A stretch of DNA of 23,837 nt from Promethearchaeota archaeon (GCA_016839655.1 JAEOTW010000053.1:1-23837); one strand, 5' to 3'; positions 5,283-13,168 are shown, numbered from the stretch's first letter. Numbers and translations are program-made. Notes: generated by a model not told the origin, from the letters alone.

Positions 5283-7805
5283 ATGGGTTCGATATCAATA
5301 ACGATTAATGGAATAAAAGTCGAAGCTGAAAAAGGTTCTACCATTTTAAAGGCAGCTTTAAATGCGGAAATATACATTCCTAGTATCTGTGCCCATCCCG
5401 ATTTACCAAGCCTAGTAGGGTTAAAGCCAAATGAGGAAATTTTCCAAGGAGAAACCAAAATCAAGAATGATAATCCTCAGGAACACCAAGGGTGCCAACT
5501 TTGTGTAGTAGAAGTAGAAGGGATGGAAGGATTAAAAACATCTTGTAGTACAATTATTGAAGAAGGCATGGTAATTACGACTGATAATCCTGAAATTCAA
5601 AGTCTTCGTCAAGAAAAATTATTAACTTTTCTTTCAAAACATCCTCATGCGTGTTTAATGTGTGCCCAACGTGAAGGTTGTAGTCGTGAGCCATGTTCAC
5701 CAAATGTTCCAGTAGAAGAACGATGTTGTCCGATATTAGGACGGTGTGAATTACAAAAAGTAGTTGAATATATCGGAATTCGAGAAGATATACAGCGATA
5801 TAAGCCCCAAGGCCGTGCTATCATAGAAAATGAATCCCTATTCATCAGAAACTATGAGTTATGTATTGGATGTACTCGATGTGTAAGAGTTTGTCGGGAG
5901 GTTCGTGGTATTGAAGCTTTGGGTTTTGTTTATTCAAATGGAGAAACACTAGTAGGAAGTTTAGCACCCTCACTCAAGGAGTCTGGATGTAAATTTTGCG
6001 GAGCTTGTATTGAAGTTTGTCCAACAGGAGCTCTTACAGATAAAGATATCTTCTGGGCTGAACGTGAAAGATTATTGGTTCCTTGTAGAGAAGCTTGTCC
6101 ATTAAAGATTGATGTACCACGTTATATTCGATTAATTTCAGAACAAAAATATGCTGAAGCAGCGGCAGTTATTCGAGAAAAAACTCCTCTTCCTTCTGTT
6201 CTTGGAAGAGTTTGTTTTCACGATTGTGAACTTGAATGTCGCAGGAATGAACTTAATGAGCCTATTGCTATTTGTGCGTTAAAACGTTTTGCAACTGAAA
6301 ATGATAATGAGATTTGGAAGCCAAATTTAAGTATTAAACCTTCCACTGGAAAAAAAGTAGCTGTTGTAGGTTCAGGGCCTTCTGGTTTAACAGCGGCATA
6401 TTATTTACAGCGGTTAGGACATGCGGTCACTATATTTGAATCTAATTCTTATTTAGGAGGTATGTTAAGGCAAGGAATTCCAGAATATAGATTACCACGA
6501 TCAGTTATCCAGAAAGATCTTGACCATATTTTGAGCATTGGAATTAACATTCTAACTAATAAAGTTGTTGGAGAACACTTATCCCTTAAAGATTTAAAAA
6601 ATCAAGGGTTTAATGCAACTTTTTTAGCTGTAGGCGCTCAAGATACTAAAAAACTTGATCTCGAAGGATTAAATCTCCCAAATATTCTATGGGGTCTTGA
6701 TTTTTTGAAAAAAGTCAATAATGGGGAAGATGTAAACATAACTGATACTGTTATTGTAATTGGTGGAGGGAATGTAGCCATTGATGTAGCTTTAGTTGCT
6801 AAGCGACTTGGTGCAAAAGAAGTTTTATTATCCTGTCTTGAATGTAGAGAAGAAATGCCTGCCCATGAATGGGAAATTCAAAAAGCTATCGATGAGGGAA
6901 TTACACTTGATTGTTCCTGGGGTCCAAAAAGAGTTATTGATGAAAATGGTGAAATATCTGAAATTGAGTTAGTTCATTGTGATTCTGTATATGATGATAA
7001 TAATTCCTTCAATCCAATCTTTGATAATAATAATACAAAATCAGTCAAGACAGAAATGGTAATATTAGCTATAGGGCAAATTCCGGATCTATCCTTATTA
7101 GGGAGTGAAAGTAAAATTACCATCTCTCCATCTGGATTAATTCAAGTTAAAGAAGGATCACTAGAAACAAATATACCAGGATTATTTGCAGGAGGTGAAG
7201 TTACTAATAGCCCTAGCTCGGTAGTTGATGCAATCGAAATGGGTCGAAGAGCAACATCTTCAATTGATAAGTTTTTAGGAGGTAATGGTGAGATTGAAGA
7301 TACATTTATTGAATCGGACAATCCTCCAACTAATTTAGGACGCGATGAAGACTTTTATGATAAAACACGTGTAAAAATGCCTCTTATATCATTAGAAAAA
7401 CGGCTAAACAGTTTTAAAGAAATTGAATTGGGATTTGATGAAAAATTAGCTCTTGAGGAAGCAAATCGCTGTTTAAGATGTGATCTACGACTTGAAATCT
7501 CTTCTGTTATACTACCACCTCAAAAATGGTTAGATTTAACCTCTGAGAACATCCAAAACGTCCCTGAAACTGAAGGTGTTATTAAAGTTCTAAATGAGAA
7601 TCAAGAAATAATATTAATCCAGGGTACTCAAAATATGCGTATAGCAATGGAGGAACAATTAAATTCAAATCAAACAGCTTGTTATTTCGACTATGACGAA
7701 GATCCTATGTATACAAAAAGAGAGAGTGAGTTATTACAACAATTCATGCAAGAATTTGGAAGATTCCCAGAGGGGAATGAAGATCTTGACGATGATCTTT
7801 TCTGA
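5283..7805 (+). CDS. Multi-cluster iron-sulfur flavoprotein, NAD(P)H oxidoreductase (BzdV-like)
   Basis: 840 residues from the ATG at 5283 (a GTG at 5274 would add three). Domains in order: a NuoG-like [2Fe-2S] domain with C36, C71, C74, C88, which has about 23 extra residues between the first two cysteines; a His-Cys3 cluster site H120-C124-C127-C133; two [4Fe-4S] motifs, C194/C197/C200/C204 and C236/C239/C242/C246; a GltD-type N-terminal cluster domain (C268, C272, C311, C315, C319); an FAD loop VVGSGPSG near 361; an NAD(P) loop VIGGGNVAID near 490; the GLFAGGEV motif near 635; and a C-terminal domain of about 100 residues. It should move electrons between NAD(P)H and ferredoxin. A gene of this general type follows bzd genes in Azoarcus (BzdV), which supports a role in feeding the reductase. 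Direction and possible bifurcation cannot be read from sequence. It ends 2 bases from the oppositely transcribed etfA. Confidence 0.85.
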   Translation: MGSISITINGIKVEAEKGSTILKAALNAEIYIPSICAHPDLPSLVGLKPNEEIFQGETKIKNDNPQEHQGCQLCVVEVEGMEGLKTSCSTIIEEGMVITTDNPEIQSLRQEKLLTFLSKHPHACLMCAQREGCSREPCSPNVPVEERCCPILGRCELQKVVEYIGIREDIQRYKPQGRAIIENESLFIRNYELCIGCTRCVRVCREVRGIEALGFVYSNGETLVGSLAPSLKESGCKFCGACIEVCPTGALTDKDIFWAERERLLVPCREACPLKIDVPRYIRLISEQKYAEAAAVIREKTPLPSVLGRVCFHDCELECRRNELNEPIAICALKRFATENDNEIWKPNLSIKPSTGKKVAVVGSGPSGLTAAYYLQRLGHAVTIFESNSYLGGMLRQGIPEYRLPRSVIQKDLDHILSIGINILTNKVVGEHLSLKDLKNQGFNATFLAVGAQDTKKLDLEGLNLPNILWGLDFLKKVNNGEDVNITDTVIVIGGGNVAIDVALVAKRLGAKEVLLSCLECREEMPAHEWEIQKAIDEGITLDCSWGPKRVIDENGEISEIELVHCDSVYDDNNSFNPIFDNNNTKSVKTEMVILAIGQIPDLSLLGSESKITISPSGLIQVKEGSLETNIPGLFAGGEVTNSPSSVVDAIEMGRRATSSIDKFLGGNGEIEDTFIESDNPPTNLGRDEDFYDKTRVKMPLISLEKRLNSFKEIELGFDEKLALEEANRCLRCDLRLEISSVILPPQKWLDLTSENIQNVPETEGVIKVLNENQEIILIQGTQNMRIAMEEQLNSNQTACYFDYDEDPMYTKRESELLQQFMQEFGRFPEGNEDLDDDLF

Positions 7806-7807
7806 AT

Positions 7808-9001
7808 TTAATTTTCGGTTAACTTTTTCTCAAGGCCTTCAGTTAATAGAGGCAAAATTTCGCAAAGATCTCCAACTATACCATAATTAGCTATATTGAA
7901 AATTGGTGCATCAGGATCTTTATTGATAGCGATTATTATATCACTGCTTTTCATCCCCACTTGATGCTGAATTGTGCCTGAAATTCCACAAGCAATGTAA
8001 ATCTTAGGAGAGACAGTATTACCACTCTGTCCAACTTGTTGTGACTTCGGAATCCAACCTTGGTCAACTGCTGCTCTGCTTGCTCCCACTGCTGCATTTA
8101 ATACGTTAGCTAAATCTTCTATTAATTTAAAATTCTCCTTATTCCCAACACCTCTTCCTCCTGATACAATAGTATCAGCTTCACAAACTGGAATTCCACA
8201 TTCAGCAGCAACACCACTAATCAATTCTTTAGTTTTAACTTTCAAACTCTGAAGATCTACTTTAACAGGTACTTCAATGATTTCGGCATTATTCTCACCT
8301 AGAACTGGCGCCATTTCCATAACATTTGGTCTAACTGTTGCCATTTGAGGGCGTGTAGCAGGACATATAATATCAGCCATGATATTTCCACCGAATGCTG
8401 GTCTTGTTTGTAATAATAATCCATCTCGTATAGACAACCCAGTACAATCAGCAGTAAGACCTAATTCTAGAGTTGCTGCTATTCTTGGTGCTAGATCCCT
8501 TCCATTTATAGTTGCGGGAAATAATACAATATTTGGATTGTATTTAGAGATTATACCTGTGATTACGGAGGAATAAGTTTCAGTATGATAATCCCTAAGA
8601 GCTTCATGTTCAGCAATATATATTTTGTAAGCACCACGATTAGAGAATTCCTGAGAAAATCTTTTTACATTATCTCCTAAAAGTAACACACAAGCTCTTT
8701 GATATATAATATCTGCTAATTCTCTTGCTTTACCCAGCAATTCATATGAGACATTTCTAACGTTTGCATCTTTTATCTCGGCCACAATCCACACATCTTG
8801 ATACTTTGATAAATCAACGTCTTCAATTTTTTTCCGCTGAATTGTTAATGCTCCCACATTACACTGATCAACGCATGCACCACAAAGTGTACATTCATCT
8901 CCTATTTCTGCGATCTTGTCTACAATTGTTATGGCTCCAAATGGACATGCTTTTTCACAGAGTCCGCACCCAGTACATTTTTCCTTATCTACATTTATCA
9001 A
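7808..9001 (-). CDS. etfA: Electron transfer flavoprotein alpha subunit with N-terminal ferredoxin domain
   Basis: 397 residues. The first 60 residues form a two-cluster ferredoxin domain (C9/C12/C15/C19 and C37/C40/C43/C47). The EtfA core follows, ending in the FAD-binding C-terminal half with SGGRGVG, VGASRAAVDQGW, VGQSGNTVSP, CGISGTIQH and the NKDPDAPIF block. With EtfB it binds FAD and passes electrons to or from the acyl-CoA dehydrogenase. The fused ferredoxin domain, common in anaerobes, suggests direct exchange with ferredoxin, and bifurcating Etf is a possibility. The start is TTG at 9001, supported by AAGGTG seven bases upstream (9014-9009); one base separates it from the etfB stop, so the pair is translationally coupled. 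The gene converges on the flavoprotein gene with only 2 bases between stop codons. Confidence 0.92.
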   Translation of the reverse strand: MINVDKEKCTGCGLCEKACPFGAITIVDKIAEIGDECTLCGACVDQCNVGALTIQRKKIEDVDLSKYQDVWIVAEIKDANVRNVSYELLGKARELADIIYQRACVLLLGDNVKRFSQEFSNRGAYKIYIAEHEALRDYHTETYSSVITGIISKYNPNIVLFPATINGRDLAPRIAATLELGLTADCTGLSIRDGLLLQTRPAFGGNIMADIICPATRPQMATVRPNVMEMAPVLGENNAEIIEVPVKVDLQSLKVKTKELISGVAAECGIPVCEADTIVSGGRGVGNKENFKLIEDLANVLNAAVGASRAAVDQGWIPKSQQVGQSGNTVSPKIYIACGISGTIQHQVGMKSSDIIIAINKDPDAPIFNIANYGIVGDLCEILPLLTEGLEKKLTEN

Positions 9002-9002
9002 T

Positions 9003-9791
9003 TTAGATCACCTTATCCTTTGATAGTAATTCAATTAATTTTTGAACTGAAACTTCAGCTGTTTCTTCTTCTATAAGAACTCCCTGTTGCCTAGCTGGTG
9101 GAGAATAAACTTTAATAACCTCTGTTAATGAACCATTTAAGCCATAATCTTCTTTATCACCACCAAGATCATCAGCATCCCATGTAGAAAATGGCTTTTT
9201 ATTTGCTTTCATTATACTCATCATGGGAGGGTTTGTGGGTTCAAAGGAAGATGGAGTTATTCCAGTTATAAGTACCGGAATTCTAACTTCGACTATTTTG
9301 TACCCATCATCTGTTTGGACTTTTGCTGTTAACTTTTTGCCTTCTAATTTTTCAACACTTTCAACATATGTTATCTGAGGAATGCCTAATTGAGCAGCAA
9401 TTTCGGGACCCACTTGGGCAGTATCACCATCAATAGCTTGTAATCCACAGAAAATAATATTGAAATCACCAATTTTCTTGATACACTGAGTCAATGTAAA
9501 CGATGTTGCCCATGTATCCGCACCAGCAAAAGCTCTGTCACTTAGCAAGATTGCTTTATCTGCTCCTAAAGCAAGACACTTGAGTAGTGCTTTTTTAGCT
9601 TGTGGTGGTCCCATGGAAATTACTATAATCTCATCACCTTCTTGTCTGATTTTAATTGCTTCCTCAAGCGCAAACTGATCGAAGGGATTCAGGATACTGG
9701 GAACACCCTCTCTAATTAATGTATTAGTTTTAGGGTCAATTTTAACCTCAGTTGTATCGGGAACTTGTTTTACACATACGATAAATTTCAT
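9003..9791 (-). CDS. etfB: Electron transfer flavoprotein beta subunit
   Basis: 262 residues, the normal EtfB length. Family marks are MKFIVCVKQVPDT at the N-terminus, LNPFDQFALEEA, the GADTWATSFTL segment and CGLQAIDGDTAQVGP in the nucleotide-binding region, and LGIPQITYV. It forms the heterodimer with the etfA product encoded one base downstream. In standard Etf the beta subunit binds AMP; in bifurcating forms it binds an extra FAD and NADH. Deciding between these needs structural comparison, though the IDGDTAQVGP block is shared with bifurcating members. The ATG at 9791 is unambiguous. The divergent neighbour is an alpha/beta hydrolase gene 189 bases away. Confidence 0.93.
   Translation of the reverse strand: MKFIVCVKQVPDTTEVKIDPKTNTLIREGVPSILNPFDQFALEEAIKIRQEGDEIIVISMGPPQAKKALLKCLALGADKAILLSDRAFAGADTWATSFTLTQCIKKIGDFNIIFCGLQAIDGDTAQVGPEIAAQLGIPQITYVESVEKLEGKKLTAKVQTDDGYKIVEVRIPVLITGITPSSFEPTNPPMMSIMKANKKPFSTWDADDLGGDKEDYGLNGSLTEVIKVYSPPARQQGVLIEEETAEVSVQKLIELLSKDKVI
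9009..9014 (-). promoter_or_regulatory. Shine-Dalgarno site supporting the TTG start of etfA
   Basis: AAGGTG on the minus strand, within the 3' end of etfB, ends seven bases before the TTG at 9001. It is the main support for a non-ATG start there. Confidence 0.7.
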
Positions 9792-9941
9792 AGTTTCACA
9801 ATTAATTCTTTAGAGTTAATTAAGGATATTAAAAATCAAAAAAAAAGTTAATTGATATTGTTTTCCCTCTTTGATCATGAAATTCCAAATTCCGAAAAAT
9901 TAAATAATAAAAGAATCTTTGAAATAACCTGTTAATCCAAT

Positions 9942-9959
9942 ATTTACAAATTAGTAAAT
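9942..9959 (+). promoter_or_regulatory. Perfect 6-bp inverted repeat in the etfB/hydrolase intergenic region
   Basis: ATTTAC (9942-9947) and GTAAAT (9954-9959) form a perfect inverted repeat with a 6-base spacer, 21 bases before the TTG of the hydrolase gene and between divergent genes. Its size fits a dimeric regulator operator. Chance occurrence in AT-rich DNA is possible. Confidence 0.25.
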
Positions 9960-9980
9960 CTAAATTGAAGTGAATTTTAG

Positions 9981-10799
9981 TTGCCTACAATAAAAGTAAA
10001 TGATATAAACATTTATTATGAAATCCATGGAGAGGGCTTTCCATTAATCGACATAAATGGTTTAGCCGCAGATGTGAGTTGGTGGCTGCCAGAAATAATA
10101 GAAGCACATGCAAATCACTTTAAAACCATTATTTTTGATAATAGAGGAGCAGGGCGAACCGATAAACCAGATATTCCTTATTCAATTAAAATGATGGCTG
10201 ATGATACTATCGGCTTAATGGATGCATTAAATATAGAAAAGGCTCATATACTTGGAGGATCATTAGGAGGATTTATTGCTCAAGAAATAGCGATTAATAA
10301 TCCTGAAAAAGTTGAAAAATTAGTTCTCTGTTGTACACATTGTGGAGGATCTAAACAAGTTCTTCCTTCAAATGAAGTATTACAAAAGATGATGGCTATC
10401 CAGGGATTGCCTCCAGAAAAATTTATTGATACTATTTTATCCTATTGTTTTACTGATGACTTCATTGAGAACAACCCTGATTTTGTAGAATCCTATAGAA
10501 AACGAATATTAGAACATGTGATCCCTCATCATGCTTACCTACACCAGGTTGAAGCAAATATGAGTTTTAGTTCAGGGATGAAGCTTAAAAAAATCAAGGC
10601 ACCTACGTTGATCATGCATGGGAGAGAAGATCTTATTATTCCTTGGCAAAATGCTGAAATTTTAGCAAATAGAATTCCTAACGCAAAAGCAATAATATTA
10701 GACAACGCAGCTCATTTACTCTTCCAACCAAACCCAGAAGCAGTAATTGAACCTACAATTGATTTTCTAATAAGAAAAGTTGAAATCGAAGCTCTATAA
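9981..10799 (+). CDS. Alpha/beta-fold hydrolase
   Basis: 272 residues with the full alpha/beta hydrolase plan. It has the oxyanion region around LIDINGLAAD, the DNRGAGRTDKP loop, the nucleophile elbow GGSLGG with Ser94, the acid in HGREDLIIP (Asp217) and the histidine in NAAHLLF (His245). The catalytic triad is therefore complete and the protein should be active, probably cytoplasmic as no signal peptide is seen. The substrate is not readable: members include esterases, ring-cleavage C-C hydrolases and thioesterases. The context of acyl-CoA genes makes an acyl-CoA or ester substrate reasonable but unproven. The start is TTG at 9981, immediately before PTIKVNDINIYYE, which matches the usual N-terminus of the family; no strong SD is visible. 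Confidence 0.85.
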   Translation: MPTIKVNDINIYYEIHGEGFPLIDINGLAADVSWWLPEIIEAHANHFKTIIFDNRGAGRTDKPDIPYSIKMMADDTIGLMDALNIEKAHILGGSLGGFIAQEIAINNPEKVEKLVLCCTHCGGSKQVLPSNEVLQKMMAIQGLPPEKFIDTILSYCFTDDFIENNPDFVESYRKRILEHVIPHHAYLHQVEANMSFSSGMKLKKIKAPTLIMHGREDLIIPWQNAEILANRIPNAKAIILDNAAHLLFQPNPEAVIEPTIDFLIRKVEIEAL

Positions 10800-10807
10800 C
10801 CTAATTC

Positions 10808-10816
10808 TTTTTTTTT
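10808..10816 (+). terminator. Poly-T terminator after the hydrolase gene
   Basis: Nine consecutive T begin nine bases after the hydrolase stop. T-runs on the coding strand act as archaeal transcription terminators. It also sits in the gap of about 50 bases before the converging acyl-CoA dehydrogenase gene. Confidence 0.45.
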
Positions 10817-10850
10817 AAAATAGGGTAAAAATAAAAAAATATAAAAAAAA

Positions 10851-12035
10851 TTAATATTGTTTCTTACCAAGAATTTCTCTTGCTACAATCATTTTCATAA
10901 CTTCAGAGCTACCTTCTGCGAGTGAAAATGATCTAACTGCTCGCCAAGCTGCTTGGTCGACGCATTCTCGTGTATATCCAAAAGCACCCTGAAATTGCAT
11001 CACGGTATTGATTGCGTCACAAGCCCATTCGGAACAAACCATCTTACCCATAGCAACAATTTTACTTGTTTCAAATCTACTTACTTTACCTTGTTGTTCT
11101 AAATCAATAGTATGTAATGCTCTATAACCCCAATCTCTCAACATATTTAATTTAGTATAATGTTCAGCCAATTTGAAATTAATTCCTTGGTATTGTGATA
11201 ATGGTTTTCCAAATGATTTTCGTTCTTTAATATAATTAATTCCATTTTCTAACGATTTTAGACCTGCAGAAGCACAAATAACTGTGATTAACGCTCTTGC
11301 ATATTCATAACCTTCATGTAAGATATAAAAACCCTTGTTTTCTTCACCGAGAATATAATGTTTAGGAATTTTTACACTATCAATCGAGAATCCTCCACAT
11401 GATATTCCTTCTCGTCCTAAATCATCGACGTATGTAGGAGTAATCCCTTCGGCGGTTAAGGGTAAATAGAAGCATGTCATTCCTCTGGTTCCACGTTCTG
11501 GAGTTTGATGAGCAATAGTAACATGACCACCACCGTACTTTACAGCCTCTCGCACGCCACTAATATACATTTTTTCACCGTTAACAACAAATCCATCCTC
11601 ATCTGGTTTGATTGTCGTGATAGTACCACCGACATCGGAGCCAGCATCACTTTCAGTTGTGGCAATACCTAAAAACCATTCTCCTGAGAGAGTTTTGGGA
11701 AATATTTCTTGTTTAGCTTCTTCCGTTCCATATTTATTTAGAAGATAACCCCAAGATGCTGGAACTAAGTAATATACACATGTGGAACCAGTACAGTCTG
11801 CTCTTGCTAATTCTTCTGCAATAACACCTGCACTTACTGCATTTAATCCTGGACCGCCATATTTTTCATCAGCAGTACAAGTCATTAACCCTAATTCCGC
11901 CATCCCCTTGACAACATCCCTAGGAATTTCTTTAGTTTCTTCCATTTGAAGGGCAATTGGAGCAATTTTATTCTGAGCAAATTCACGAACAGACTCTCGA
12001 ATCATATCTTGTTCTTCTGTAAACTTAAAACTCAT
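10851..12035 (-). CDS. Acyl-CoA dehydrogenase
   Basis: 394 residues, standard length, with all three domains: the N-terminal helical part (FTEEQDMIRESVREFA, GLMTCTADEKYGGPG), the middle beta part (the ATTESDAGSDVGG flavin/substrate segment and VNGEKMYISG), and the C-terminal helical part (the RKSFGKPLSQYQ segment and the QFQGAFGYTRE tail motif). The catalytic base position is Glu374 in AEGSSEV, the place of the medium-chain dehydrogenase glutamate. It oxidises an acyl-CoA at C2-C3 with FAD and hands electrons to the Etf encoded nearby. A cyclic or dicarboxylic acyl-CoA substrate from benzoyl-CoA degradation is an inference from context. The ATG at 12035 has GAGGT seven bases upstream. The gene converges on the hydrolase gene. 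Confidence 0.92.
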   Translation of the reverse strand: MSFKFTEEQDMIRESVREFAQNKIAPIALQMEETKEIPRDVVKGMAELGLMTCTADEKYGGPGLNAVSAGVIAEELARADCTGSTCVYYLVPASWGYLLNKYGTEEAKQEIFPKTLSGEWFLGIATTESDAGSDVGGTITTIKPDEDGFVVNGEKMYISGVREAVKYGGGHVTIAHQTPERGTRGMTCFYLPLTAEGITPTYVDDLGREGISCGGFSIDSVKIPKHYILGEENKGFYILHEGYEYARALITVICASAGLKSLENGINYIKERKSFGKPLSQYQGINFKLAEHYTKLNMLRDWGYRALHTIDLEQQGKVSRFETSKIVAMGKMVCSEWACDAINTVMQFQGAFGYTRECVDQAAWRAVRSFSLAEGSSEVMKMIVAREILGKKQY

Positions 12036-12172
12036 GTTTCTTACCTCTTTGTTAAAAATTTAACTGTATACATTTGAATTACGTAAAATTCTTAAGGTTT
12101 ATTATTCAAATAAAACTCTAACTCATAAGGGAAAAAAGTGGGACGTATTATTTAGAGAGTACTAATTTTATC

Positions 12173-12236
12173 TTACTTTTCTACTATTGTAAATCCTGTT
12201 TTTTTTAGAAGATTAGGGCCTCTTCTATTGTCGTTC
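12173..12236 (-). pseudogene. Decayed 3' fragment of the ACT-domain gene
   Basis: On the minus strand this stretch encodes TIEEALI, a frameshift, then LLKKTGFTIVEK and TAA. The intact gene at 12761-13168 ends TIIEEAINLLQKTGFTIVER. At the DNA level most positions of 12173-12236 match 12761-12825 in the same orientation. The fragment is too short and frameshifted to make a product. It is a direct repeat of the ACT gene's tail on the far side of the gene at 12288-12740. Confidence 0.75.
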
Positions 12237-12238
12237 AG

Positions 12239-12264
12239 AATACTTAGTACTTTTGTGAAGTATT
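12239..12264 (+). promoter_or_regulatory. Inverted repeat upstream of the membrane zinc-ribbon/HTH gene
   Basis: AATACTT (12239-12245) and AAGTATT (12258-12264) are perfect 7-bp arms with 12 bases between, starting 49 bases before the ATG at 12288. The downstream gene encodes a likely DNA-binding HTH, so an autoregulatory operator is conceivable; an mRNA hairpin or chance are alternatives. Confidence 0.3.
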
Positions 12265-12287
12265 AATTAATAAAGAGGTTTAATATT

Positions 12288-12740
12288 ATGTTAATGGATG
12301 ATGATGTGTTAGGATATATAATAATTCTTATTGTTATTTTAGGATTAGGCTCTACAGTGATTACTATCTTGAGTTTTATTTCTCTACTTTTTTTAGGATT
12401 GTTTATACTACTAGTTCCATTGATAATTTTTGGGTATATAAAGTCAAGAAATAAGAGAAGATGTCCCTCTTGTTATGTTATAATGGTAAAATTAGAAAAA
12501 GAAGATAAAATCGTCTATCAATGTCCAGAATGTTCAAAAATTTTTAGAGATATTAAAAAAGAACCTAAAAGGAAAATAGAAAAACAAGATTATAAAAATT
12601 TTGAATGGTTAAAACATCAATATTTTGATTTGGAGAAATCAATACAAGAAATCGCAATTGAACAACATGTAAGCATGATAACCATCCAGAAATGGGTTGA
12701 AAAACTTGAGAATAGGTTAAGAGGAAATCCAGAGAATTAA
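12288..12740 (+). CDS. Membrane-anchored zinc-ribbon protein with C-terminal HTH
   Basis: 150 residues with three visible parts. Two hydrophobic segments (about residues 8-27 and 30-50) form a membrane hairpin. A zinc ribbon follows, with C59, C62, C79 and C82 (CPSC and CPEC). After a basic linker, residues about 105-142 resemble a homeodomain-like helix-turn-helix of the SIQEIAIEQHVSMITIQKWV type, common in archaeal proteins. The product is probably a cytoplasm-facing membrane-tethered regulator, but no named family is recognised. The start at 12288 (or the ATG two codons later) has AGAGGT about 8 bases upstream. It lies between the ACT-gene remnant and the intact ACT gene, which converges on it with 20 bases between stops. 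Confidence 0.7.
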   Translation: MLMDDDVLGYIIILIVILGLGSTVITILSFISLLFLGLFILLVPLIIFGYIKSRNKRRCPSCYVIMVKLEKEDKIVYQCPECSKIFRDIKKEPKRKIEKQDYKNFEWLKHQYFDLEKSIQEIAIEQHVSMITIQKWVEKLENRLRGNPEN

Positions 12741-12760
12741 TTAAGAAGCGTTATTCTTTC

Positions 12761-13168
12761 CTACCTTTCTACAATTGTGAATCCTGTTTTTTGCAGTAGA
12801 TTTATAGCTTCCTCTATTATCGTTTCTTCAACACGTAAAATAAGCATAGATTCATTTTTGACTAAAGTAGAGTAAAAATATTCAATATTAATCTTGTTTT
12901 CTCCCAAGCTTTTCGGTATTTCATATAATGCATTAGGATGATCATTCAATCTTACGGCAATGACTTCCGTAGTTGATACCATAAAATTATTTTCATCCAA
13001 AAGGTCGATACATTTTTCAGGATTATCAACGAGAGTTAATATCAATCCATATTCACTTGTTTTTGCTACCGTTAAAGCTCGGATGAAGATCTTATTATCC
13101 ATAAGTAATTTTATGAAATTTGCGAGTTCTCCTGGCCGATCTTCAAGATAAACACTTAGTTGAATCAT
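12761..13168 (-). CDS. Tandem ACT-domain protein
   Basis: 135 residues made of two ACT domains. The first (residues 1 to about 66) opens with the classic IQLSVYLEDRPGELANF motif; the second (about 70-135) has NALYEIPKSLGENKINIEYFYSTL. ACT domains bind amino acids or similar small ligands and usually work as dimers. Stand-alone tandem ACT proteins of this size are frequently found in archaea and anaerobic bacteria beside phenylacetate-CoA ligase or 2-oxoacid oxidoreductase genes, which would suit an aromatic-metabolism setting, but no such gene is adjacent here. The ATG at 13168 is the natural start because the ACT strand begins at residue 2. A decayed copy of the gene's 3' end is at 12173-12236. 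Confidence 0.85.
   Translation of the reverse strand: MIQLSVYLEDRPGELANFIKLLMDNKIFIRALTVAKTSEYGLILTLVDNPEKCIDLLDENNFMVSTTEVIAVRLNDHPNALYEIPKSLGENKINIEYFYSTLVKNESMLILRVEETIIEEAINLLQKTGFTIVER

Noticed and set aside
7693..7890. Plus-strand 65-residue reading frame across the flavoprotein/etfA junction
   Set aside because: Out-of-frame with the flavoprotein and antisense to etfA, both strongly conserved there.
8379..9006. Plus-strand reading frames opposite etfA (8379-8576 and 8764-9006)
   Set aside because: Shadows of the EtfA coding frame, with no independent motifs or ribosome binding sites.
9792..9850. AT-rich block upstream of etfB considered as a TATA/BRE promoter
   Set aside because: Several TATA-like strings are present (for example around 9824-9837) and none stands out from the background composition.
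12960..13151. Plus-strand 63-residue reading frame opposite the ACT gene
   Set aside because: Antisense shadow of a conserved two-ACT-domain protein.
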